Source: Thermoplasmata archaeon
GTDB lineage: Archaea > Thermoplasmatota > Thermoplasmata > Sysuiplasmatales > Sysuiplasmataceae
NCBI GenBank assembly: GCA_021796175.1
Contig: JAJYOM010000121.1
Coordinates: 1 to 5,222, forward strand
Direction: 5' to 3'
Length of the DNA: 5,222 nt
The position numbers and the translations under genes were made by a program. The notes beneath the pieces are model-generated. The model made no database searches. It worked only from the letters and a program-made list of their open reading frames with translations, and was not told the origin of the DNA. The first letter of the stretch is position 1. Each line of letters starts with the position of its first letter. Shown here in pieces: positions 1 through 5,222 of the stretch.

Positions 1-123
1 CGCCATATATAGGAATTGCCGGAGTATTTATAGTGCAGACTGGAAGCGACAACCTTTGCTACGGTAATAAGCATATCAATTCGGGAAAAGGCAAAATGAT
101 TTCACCTGTTTCAGCCAAATGTT

Positions 124-1296
124 TTATCCAATGTTCCTGAAATGGTCATCGACAAGGTTCTCAATGAATTGTGAGAACGCATCCATTCCAAACAGGCGCC
201 TGCTCCGATCTTGATTGAAAGAGCTCAGTTCTCTCTGCAATTCACCCGATGAGTAAACATGGATTATCTTCTCCCGCAGACCTGTGACGTCCCCCTGATG
301 GAAAACCACATCGTGCCTCCCGACCAACTCCGGCAGGGATCCGCTGTCGCTGACAATTACGGGAAGTCCTGCCGACATCGCCTCCCGCACTGCAGCTGCA
401 GTTTGCTCTTCCCACCGCTTGGTGCCAAACAAGGACAGAATATCTTCGCTCGGATACACGAAAAGATCGCTGCTCAGCAGTTCAATCCATTTACGTTCCC
501 CGTCTACGAAGCCGATGAAATCCACATTGGATTGTGTTCGTGTCGCATCAACAACGATGCTTTCCAAAGGGCCGCTACCGGCTATTGATAACCTGAGGCC
601 GGGTTGCAGACTGGAATCGAGTGATCGAAAGGCAGACAAAAGAGTTCCCAGGCCCTTGTTCTCTCTTAACCTACCCAGGAAGAGTATACGAAAGATGCTC
701 CGCCCGTTTATCGCATCAGCAGTATGTTTGCCTGGTGGAGGAACAGGAACTGGAGGATATTTCATGACAATTTTGTCACCGCGGATACCAGACTTGAGCA
801 AACTATCCTTGATGGTCTGGCTCAACGCTATGAACACATCACTCTGACGGCCGACACGATGCGCAAAGAATCTTGTTAAAGGAAGCAAACCCCACATCGA
901 ACTACCTTTTGGAATGGTGTCGTAGCATACAACGAAGTGGCTAAAGTCGTACACCTTCTTCAGTTGAGAAACTTGAAAAGAGTATGTGGAATATATCTCG
1001 AAGGTGAAAATGGCCACCGGTTTAATGCTTCGGATTATTTCCTTAAGGTGCGTCAGAAATGAGAAACGGTAGTTCAGCAGCGGACCGGTTGGAATTTCCC
1101 AGGATTTTCCATTTATGAAGGTACATCTGTTGCCCAGTCGAGAAGTAATGTCAGACGAATCGGTAATAATCACTGTCATGTAGCGATTAAGGGAGCAAAA
1201 TGCCTCAAACTCAGGAAGGAAAGTTTGCCTGGAAGGCATAATAATCAACACATGCGGAATGTCCGTTACCTTTCCACGCTCATTCTCTTCTTCCAA
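124..1296 (-). CDS. GT4-like glycosyltransferase (GT-B fold)
   Basis: Predicted retaining glycosyltransferase that moves a sugar from a nucleotide-sugar donor to a growing surface or lipid-linked glycan on the cytoplasmic side of the membrane; donor and acceptor cannot be read from sequence. The 390-residue length is usual for the family. The N-terminal acceptor half begins at the strand VLIIMPSR (residues 16-23). The C-terminal Glycos_transf_1 half starts near residue 202 with ILFLGRLRENKG (204-215), followed by IAGSGPLE (238-245) and the donor-binding EX7E pair E297/E305, then AMSAGLPVIVSDSGSLPELV (306-325). The start is TTG at 1296-1294: an in-frame TAG lies 11 codons upstream and no in-frame ATG or GTG lies between. 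An out-of-frame ATG at 1307-1305 is noted separately. Arginine codons are mixed (10 of 28 are AGA/AGG by hand count), unlike the plus-strand glycosyltransferase. The family call is secure; the exact start is not. Confidence 0.92.
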   Translation of the reverse strand: MEEENERGKVTDIPHVLIIMPSRQTFLPEFEAFCSLNRYMTVIITDSSDITSRLGNRCTFINGKSWEIPTGPLLNYRFSFLTHLKEIIRSIKPVAIFTFEIYSTYSFQVSQLKKVYDFSHFVVCYDTIPKGSSMWGLLPLTRFFAHRVGRQSDVFIALSQTIKDSLLKSGIRGDKIVMKYPPVPVPPPGKHTADAINGRSIFRILFLGRLRENKGLGTLLSAFRSLDSSLQPGLRLSIAGSGPLESIVVDATRTQSNVDFIGFVDGERKWIELLSSDLFVYPSEDILSLFGTKRWEEQTAAAVREAMSAGLPVIVSDSGSLPELVGRHDVVFHQGDVTGLREKIIHVYSSGELQRELSSFNQDRSRRLFGMDAFSQFIENLVDDHFRNIG

Positions 1297-1563
1297 GAAA
1301 ACCCCATTTAGTGTTATTAGCCGTTCCTATTTTATGGTACTCCCAGTATGCAACGAGATGGTATTGCAGAGGATTGTTGTTGCCAGTCATTCATGAACAA
1401 GTGGTGAAGAGTTTGTCAATTTAGTTCAATTTTGGAACTGGAAATGTGAATGGTCAAGTGTTGGAATCAGAAATTATCGCTTCAGGCAACACCGATCATG
1501 GTGCTGCTTCTATCGTAGCGAGGTCGTTCTGCTTTCATAGACCGAAAAATCTAGGGCAAGGGA
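1297..1563. other. Spacer between the glycosyltransferase and the IS630 remnant
   Basis: No gene is recognised here. It holds the putative TATA box at 1328-1335 reading leftward. On the other side it should hold whatever remains of the 5' end of the IS630-type element; I could not find a terminal inverted repeat because the partner end of that element is missing. A short AGTTC/GAACT inverted repeat near 1424-1440 is too small to interpret. Confidence 0.4.
1328..1335 (-). promoter_or_regulatory. Possible archaeal TATA box for the minus-strand glycosyltransferase
   Basis: Read on the minus strand the sequence is ATAAAATA, centred near 1331. If this is an archaeal promoter, initiation about 26 bases downstream would fall near 1305, giving a leader of about 10 bases before the TTG start, or essentially leaderless initiation at the out-of-frame ATG at 1307. 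No clear purine-rich BRE stands out beside it. The region is AT-rich, so a chance match is quite possible. Confidence 0.3.
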
Positions 1564-1839
1564 ATGCACGCCCCCCCATACATGGTCATACATGTAAGGC
1601 CAATTACAAATGCTGAAGGGAGCAGACTCAAAACAATTGTAAGACATTCGAAGGCTCCCATTGAGCTCAGGAGATCACAGGTCGTGCTCTCCAGTGCTCA
1701 GGGTTTCACTCCGCCATACAATGAAAGACCTGTGGGCATGAGTATCGACTATGTGCGTACGCTCATTCTCCAGTTCAACAGCGACGGAATGGACGTACTC
1801 AAGCAGAAGTGTGAACCGACGACTCTGAATAATCCTTGA
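1564..1839 (+). pseudogene. IS630-type transposase, N-terminal remnant
   Basis: This 91-residue reading frame matches the DNA-binding N-terminus of IS630-family transposases as I know them: VRPIT (residues 11-15), LKTIVRHSK (22-30), IELRRSQVVLSSAQGFTPP (33-51), then VGMSIDYVRTLI (57-68) and QFNSDGMDVLKQK (70-82). This is the usual order: RRAQ-like helix, helix-turn-helix, then the 'Fn..Gld.Lk' linker. Everything after about residue 85 is lost, including the whole DDE catalytic domain, so the product cannot transpose. The helix-turn-helix also looks eroded: NERP (53-56) sits where a hydrophobic 'IA..' stretch is normal. The start may be ATG 1564 or ATG 1582; a run of seven C (1571-1577) lies between them. 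Six of seven arginine codons are AGA/AGG, like the plus-strand glycosyltransferase. Confidence 0.8.
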
Positions 1840-1862
1840 TCTAGCGAATAGACTAGTTATAA

Positions 1863-2078
1863 GTGCCGTTTGAAAAGATATATGTAATAGTTGAAGATGA
1901 GAGCAATTTAGAAATTCCCTTGGCTGTAACTGACCAAGTAGCGCCCGCTGGCAAGCCTGTTCTTGTGAACGTCAATGAATAATTGACTGGAATGAAATAG
2001 GAACTGTAACAGCTGTTATAACCGAGGACAGACTCGTCCCGTTTAAAAATTTCACAGTTTATAATCCATACAAATTAC
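1863..2078 (+). pseudogene. Possible relic of a beta-rich protein, frameshifted
   Basis: A GTG at 1863, directly after an in-frame TAA, opens a 39-codon frame beginning VPFEKIYVIVEDES and ending AGKPVLVNVNE at the TAA at 1980-1982. A second frame continues at once from 1979 with IIDWNEIGTVTAVITEDR, then LVPFKNFTVYNPYK to about 2070. Both halves show alternating hydrophobic residues and a PAGK turn, as in secreted Ig-like or other beta-sandwich domains, and they would join through a single-base frameshift near 1977-1981. No family is recognised and no signal peptide is visible. This may be a coincidence of two short open frames; the argument rests only on the continuity of composition across the shift. 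Confidence 0.25.
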
Positions 2079-2233
2079 TACAATGCCAGCACAGAGACTT
2101 GCTCGGGCAGGTCCACTGCCAAGCTCAACTCATGATGAGTTCCTTCCGCATCCGTGTGGATTGATGTCAACATAATGCCTCTCCGAAGTTCTAAAATGCA
2201 CAATTCGATGGTGTAACAGAATGCTATTCCTTC
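2078..2233 (-). pseudogene. Possible short relic downstream of the methyltransferase
   Basis: On the minus strand an open stretch runs from just after a TGA (2236-2234) to a TAG at 2080-2078. An ATG at 2173 would give a 31-residue peptide, but the reading is protein-like from further upstream: CYTIELCILELRRGIM, then LTSIHTDAEG and LSLAVDLPEQ. The pattern of a strand ending in a charged turn, 'RRGI.L.S...D.EG', followed by '..L.VDLP', is loosely like the C-terminal carbohydrate-binding domain of Wzt-type polysaccharide ABC exporters. That would suit the neighbourhood, but the resemblance is weak and from memory. It has the same strand as the methyltransferase and starts 57 bases beyond that gene's stop. 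It could equally be noise. Confidence 0.2.
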
Positions 2234-2289
2234 TCACTTACTGAAAACGTATGCAGTTGCTACTGTTTTATGATAGCTAGCTTAAGTTG

Positions 2290-3168
2290 TCATCTTCCAG
2301 CGTGGATAAAGTACAGGACTGATATTCCCAATGACGGGAAATTTAGCTTTTCTCTTATCAAATTATAGTTTAACGACAACATGAAATCCATAATGCTTTG
2401 TCTGAGCTCATTTGAATGAACCTCAATTATTAGTTTGGGTTTATGAGTTGCGAAATACGACTTCCCCCCTCTTAAAACAGCTAACTCGCTGCCTTCAACG
2501 TCAACCTTAACGAGCTGTATTTGCATAAACCGGTCTCCATCGAACAAGGCATCAAGCGTTGTCGTCCGGACATTAACAGAATTTCCCTCCAGTTCCGAAT
2601 CAATGACATAACCCCATCTTTCAGATATGCTCATCTCCTTTTCGCCCTCAGTATCTGAGAGGGCGAGGTTCAGTGGATGGACTTTATCAGGGAGGCCATT
2701 GGAAGCTATATTTTTGAGCAGCAACGCGAAAGCACTTGGAGAAGGCTCAATTGATAGTACCCGGCATCCATAGTATCTGGCGACCACTATAGAGTAGTCT
2801 CCGATGTTAGCCCCTACATCAAGGACCGCAGAACCAAAGGAAGGCAAGAAACTGGGTTCTTTATCATAATCCCCCCATATCATGTCGGGAGGGTATTGGA
2901 CGTCAAAATCGAGATATACACCATAGACGTCACGGACCGCGTCCCTTCGCATCACTGATAACCACCTCCTGCTAGCATCACCCACTTTCGACGGCGCTAA
3001 GAGAAAAGCAATCGACTCCAGGAGCGGGGCAACGAGCATCATCTTAAAATATATCAACGCCCCCAGTCTCTTGCTGCCGGCTTCTCTTTTCACCGCAAAG
3101 GCGAATTCACGAATAAAGAAACTTAAGTGACCAGAATTTAGGCGCATGGAAACACGCACAAATCGCAC
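2290..3168 (-). CDS. FkbM-family SAM-dependent methyltransferase
   Basis: Predicted class I methyltransferase of the FkbM (Methyltransf_21) family, which typically O-methylates sugar or polyketide hydroxyls; beside glycosyltransferases the likely target is a sugar. The core starts near residue 113: motif I VLDVGANIGDYS (115-126) binds S-adenosylmethionine, LSIEPSP (138-144) carries the acidic residue after strand 2, LNLALSD (166-172) follows, and the family signature LVKVDVEGSE (219-228) precedes LIIEVH (246-251). The 110 residues before the core include a hydrophobic stretch (about 36-58) that could sit in or on the membrane. The first possible start is GTG 3168 (292 aa). ATG 3147 (285 aa) is also in frame and fits better with a TATA-like box at 3180-3187. 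Arginine codons are mixed (11 of 20 AGA/AGG). All expected motifs are present, so it is probably functional. Confidence 0.93.
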   Translation of the reverse strand: MRFVRVSMRLNSGHLSFFIREFAFAVKREAGSKRLGALIYFKMMLVAPLLESIAFLLAPSKVGDASRRWLSVMRRDAVRDVYGVYLDFDVQYPPDMIWGDYDKEPSFLPSFGSAVLDVGANIGDYSIVVARYYGCRVLSIEPSPSAFALLLKNIASNGLPDKVHPLNLALSDTEGEKEMSISERWGYVIDSELEGNSVNVRTTTLDALFDGDRFMQIQLVKVDVEGSELAVLRGGKSYFATHKPKLIIEVHSNELRQSIMDFMLSLNYNLIREKLNFPSLGISVLYFIHAGR

Positions 3169-3472
3169 TGCTAAATGTGTTTAAATTCGAGCGTTTGTAT
3201 TGGTAACCCGTAGACACCATGGAGAGATGGAGAGGGTACTATAACAACTTAAACACCAACTTAGCGGACATAGGCAGTGCAGATTCCAGTTCATCGGTTC
3301 ACTTATCGAAAATGTGAGTAATTAGGAAGACCATATTGTATTGAATTAAAATCGATATACTGCGCCAGAGTAAACAGTATTATGTCAGTGAGACATCATG
3401 CAACAATCCCCTCAGGACTCGCCCTTGAAAGTCCCAACTCCAATCTAATCAATTCGACTGGAATGAGAAGTT
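3169..3472. other. Divergent intergenic region between methyltransferase and glycosyltransferase
   Basis: About 300 bases from which the two flanking genes are transcribed apart, so promoters for both should lie here. The TATA-like box at 3180-3187 could serve the methyltransferase. For the plus-strand glycosyltransferase the only AT-rich candidate is around 3345-3360 (ATTAAAATCGATATAC), which would imply an unusually long leader near 90 bases. A 32-codon frame (ATG 3219 to TGA 3317) has no recognisable similarity and is not called as a gene. Confidence 0.45.
3180..3187 (-). promoter_or_regulatory. Possible TATA box for the FkbM methyltransferase
   Basis: The minus-strand sequence AATTTAAA, centred near 3183, is TATA-like. 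Archaeal initiation about 26 bases downstream would fall near 3157. That is inside the frame opened by GTG 3168 but about 10 bases before ATG 3147, so if the box is real it favours the ATG start and a 285-residue product. No convincing BRE or Shine-Dalgarno sequence accompanies it. Confidence 0.3.
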
Positions 3473-4684
3473 ATGGATTCTGATAGAAGAACAGTTAAGG
3501 TCTTTATGATCACAAAGTCGCAGCAGAATCGGGGGAGTTACATGCGATTGTACCCACTTGGGCATGAACTGTCGGCGTTGGGCTTTGATGTTACTCTGGT
3601 CTGTCCTCACGAATTTGCGAATTTCAAGAAGGAAACAGAGCCACAGAGTCCGAATTTCAGGGTGATACTGCTTCCAAGATTGGGACAGAAGACGAATTAC
3701 CTGGGAATTTTCATCAGGGCTGTCATGATTCTCATAATGCTGGCAAGATCCGAATTCGATGTATATCACGTATGCAGCCCTGCATTTCTTGATACCTGGG
3801 TCGCCTCTCTCATGGGCAGGATAAGAAACGTACCAACTGTAGTCGACATCGACGACCTGTGGGGTTACATTGGCGGAGGGAACAGAAATTTGGCGGAACA
3901 GGTGCTCGAAGAAGTAATGATCAAAAGCGCTATTGCAACCGCCACCAGCGTGGTGACAGCGAGCCAGTTCCTGAAAGATAGGTACGAAAGGTACGGTCGT
4001 GGAGTAATCACAGTCATTGGGAATGGAATAGAAACATCGACATTCGACAAAATCCAGAGACCGAAAGCGAGAGAGAACATCTGCAAAGCTCTCTCCATAG
4101 AACAAAGCACCAGGATAATCCTGGGACAGGTACTCAGGAACGACTTCGACAAAGTTGCAGGTGCAATAAAGAAACTGAATGAAAGCGGATTCAAGTCAGC
4201 CCTGCTCTTTGTCGGAGGATTGCCCAGATACCAGACAAGCCAGGAGTCGATTGAATTTGAATCCAGAGACGGAGTGTATCTTCTGCCGAGGCTCGAAAGG
4301 CCCAGATTCCTGGAATTGATCGCGGGCTCTGACGCGATACTGTTCTATATGGAGGACACTGAATGGGAAAAGGCTCGCTTTCCAATCAGGCTAACCGAAT
4401 TCCTCGCTAGCGGTACGCCGCTGGTATCCCTGACTTATGGAGAATCGAGGAGTGTACTGGAAAAGTCAGAATACAGGAATGCCGAAAAACTGATTCTCCA
4501 GGATTCTGACGAGTCAACGCTGATTGCCGCCCTGCAGTTTTGTCTCAGGAATGCAGAGGCTGCAGAAGAGATCGCAAGGATTGCAAGGGAAGAAGTGTTT
4601 AATAAAATGGCGTGGGCTGTTCTCGCTTCGGCTTTGGCGGAAATCTACACTGAACAGACAGGCAGAGAACCTAGGCTGTCATGA
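3473..4684 (+). CDS. GT4-like glycosyltransferase, AGR-codon type
   Basis: Predicted GT-B glycosyltransferase of 403 residues, likely adding a sugar to a surface or lipid-linked glycan at the inner membrane face. The N-terminal half shows the family opening VKVFMITKSQQNRGSYMR (8-25), HELSALGFDVTLVCP (31-45) and a hydrophobic segment (77-91) that may touch the membrane. DVYHVCSP (96-103), TVVDIDDLWG (122-131) and TASQFLKDRY (162-171) then VIGNGIET (181-188) lead into the C-terminal half, which ends with FPIRLTEFLASGTPLVSLTYGE (303-324, key residues P304, E309, G314, P316). E309 is the second Glu of EX7E; position 301, where the first is expected, is Ala. ATG 3473 is the first start after an in-frame TGA (3464-3466); GAGAAG just before it is a weak ribosome-binding candidate. 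It uses AGA/AGG for 28 of 32 arginines. It is transcribed away from the methyltransferase. Confidence 0.92.
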   Translation: MDSDRRTVKVFMITKSQQNRGSYMRLYPLGHELSALGFDVTLVCPHEFANFKKETEPQSPNFRVILLPRLGQKTNYLGIFIRAVMILIMLARSEFDVYHVCSPAFLDTWVASLMGRIRNVPTVVDIDDLWGYIGGGNRNLAEQVLEEVMIKSAIATATSVVTASQFLKDRYERYGRGVITVIGNGIETSTFDKIQRPKARENICKALSIEQSTRIILGQVLRNDFDKVAGAIKKLNESGFKSALLFVGGLPRYQTSQESIEFESRDGVYLLPRLERPRFLELIAGSDAILFYMEDTEWEKARFPIRLTEFLASGTPLVSLTYGESRSVLEKSEYRNAEKLILQDSDESTLIAALQFCLRNAEAAEEIARIAREEVFNKMAWAVLASALAEIYTEQTGREPRLS

Positions 4685-4837
4685 ATACCGAATAAACAAT
4701 CGGCTGCATTGCATTACACATCATTACCCTGTCGGCAACTGATATTGCTGGCAGAACCAACGTTAAAGAAAGTTAAGCGCTGTTCACTTGGCTGCCCTAT
4801 CCCACGGCAGAAAAATACGCCTTACAATAAATTTTGA

Positions 4838-5222
4838 CATGATGATATCCTGCCACTAGTGTATGCTTTCGGCGACAAGGGCTTCCACTCCGCCGCCAAT
4901 GTGGCGGAGCTGGAGGAGTCCCGCATGAGCTACATACTCCCTCTCAGGAGGGACAGCGCTCTCATAGACTACGGCGGCATGAAAAGCGGCATGAGGTCGT
5001 TCGGCCACTTCCTCTTCCAGGGAAGGCCAATATGGTTCAGGGCAAGGAAGAGGGGGAGGAGAAATGTGTTCCTCTTCTTCGACCGTTCACTTGCAACGGA
5101 GGAGGAGAAGGACATGCAGCTCAGGGCAGACAGGGAGAAGGGGAGGGGGAAACACATGGCGATGAAGGAGTATTTTGCAGCACAGCATAGGATGGGGACT
5201 ATTGCAGCATTCACCGACCTCA
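4838..5222 (+). pseudogene. 5'-truncated IS1634/IS4-like DDE transposase (runs off window)
   Basis: An open frame follows a TGA at 4835-4837 and continues to the window edge without a credible start. From 4862 it reads YAFGDKGFHSAANVAELEES, the second catalytic Asp region (GDKGF, D at 4874-4876) of IS4-superfamily transposases; YGGMKSGMRSFG, LFFDRSLATEEEKDM and HRMGTIAAFTDL follow, resembling the insertion domain of IS1634-type enzymes. The first Asp and everything before it are missing. The region between the glycosyltransferase stop (4684) and 4838 shows no trace of them in any frame I checked. The C-terminal Glu region lies beyond the edge. Thirteen of 15 arginine codons are AGA/AGG, and the DNA looks clearly more GC-rich than the spacer before it. 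It cannot be active as seen; the IS family assignment is from motif memory. Confidence 0.78.

Larger units (their letters stand above)
1840..2289. other. Gene-poor, probably decayed DNA
   Basis: About 450 bases with no intact gene that I can defend. Two short readings have protein-like composition: a plus-strand, frameshifted stretch from 1863 to about 2078, and a minus-strand stretch from 2233 to 2078. Both are described separately as possible relics. A perfect 7-base inverted repeat with a one-base spacer (2127-2141) is within chance expectation. The position between an IS630 remnant and the end of the methyltransferase gene fits a scar left by insertion and deletion. Confidence 0.5.

Noticed and set aside
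259..847. Two overlapping plus-strand frames (259-588 and 419-847)
   Set aside because: Both are antisense to the minus-strand glycosyltransferase, rich in Cys, Pro, Arg and Ser, and without recognisable domains.
1577..1594. CATACATG direct repeat, two copies
   Set aside because: Only two 8-base copies two bases apart; a small local duplication, not an array or a target-site duplication with an element between.
2127..2141. 15-base pseudo-palindrome AACTCATGATGAGTT
   Set aside because: Seven-base arms with a small spacer are expected about once or more in 5 kb by chance, and it is not next to any promoter.
3219..3317. 32-codon plus-strand frame starting MERWRGYYNN, preceded by no clear ribosome site
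   Set aside because: Too short, Ser/Asn-rich tail, no similarity recognised, and open frames of this length are common by chance.
3449..4105. 218-codon open frame on the minus strand
   Set aside because: It lies entirely antisense to the well-supported plus-strand glycosyltransferase apart from its first few bases, and its translation shows no family motif; it is a shadow.
4791..4812. CTGCC/GGCAG hairpin after the plus-strand glycosyltransferase, considered as a terminator
   Set aside because: A five-base stem with a long loop, followed by A-rich and not T-rich sequence, and more than 100 bases beyond the stop codon.
4888..4909. CTCCGCC/GGCGGAG hairpin in the transposase fragment
   Set aside because: It lies in GC-rich coding sequence, is not followed by a T run and has no partner; best explained by codon choice.

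Overview
The window looks like an accessory, surface-glycan locus, probably from an archaeon. The guess of Archaea, perhaps a Thermoplasmata-type acidophile with moderate GC, is inference. It rests on heavy AGA/AGG arginine codon use in one glycosyltransferase and both transposase remnants, little sign of strong Shine-Dalgarno sequences, TATA-like boxes at plausible distances from two starts, and transposases of IS630 and IS1634/IS4 type. No rRNA, tRNA or housekeeping gene is present to settle it.

Layout, left to right. A complete GT-B fold, family 4-like glycosyltransferase lies on the minus strand (124-1296, TTG start). A 267-bp spacer leads to a plus-strand remnant of an IS630-type transposase (1564-1839) that keeps only the N-terminal helix-turn-helix region. 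A roughly 450-bp gene-poor stretch (1840-2289) holds two weak peptide relics on opposite strands but no convincing intact gene. A complete FkbM-family, SAM-dependent methyltransferase follows on the minus strand (2290-3147 or 3168). A spacer of about 300 bp separates it from a divergently transcribed second GT4-like glycosyltransferase on the plus strand (3473-4684). The right end (about 4838 to the edge) is a 5'-truncated DDE transposase of the IS1634/IS4 kind that runs out of the window.

Together the three intact genes suggest assembly and O-methyl capping of a cell-surface or lipid-linked glycan: two retaining glycosyltransferases add sugars and the FkbM enzyme methylates a hydroxyl. They are not one operon, because strands alternate and IS remnants and decayed DNA separate them. 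Codon use also splits them. By my hand count the plus-strand glycosyltransferase uses AGA/AGG for 28 of 32 arginines, against 11 of 20 in the methyltransferase and 10 of 28 in the minus-strand glycosyltransferase. The cluster is therefore probably a mosaic built by repeated transfer and IS activity. I see no CRISPR array, RNA gene or clear previously undescribed system.
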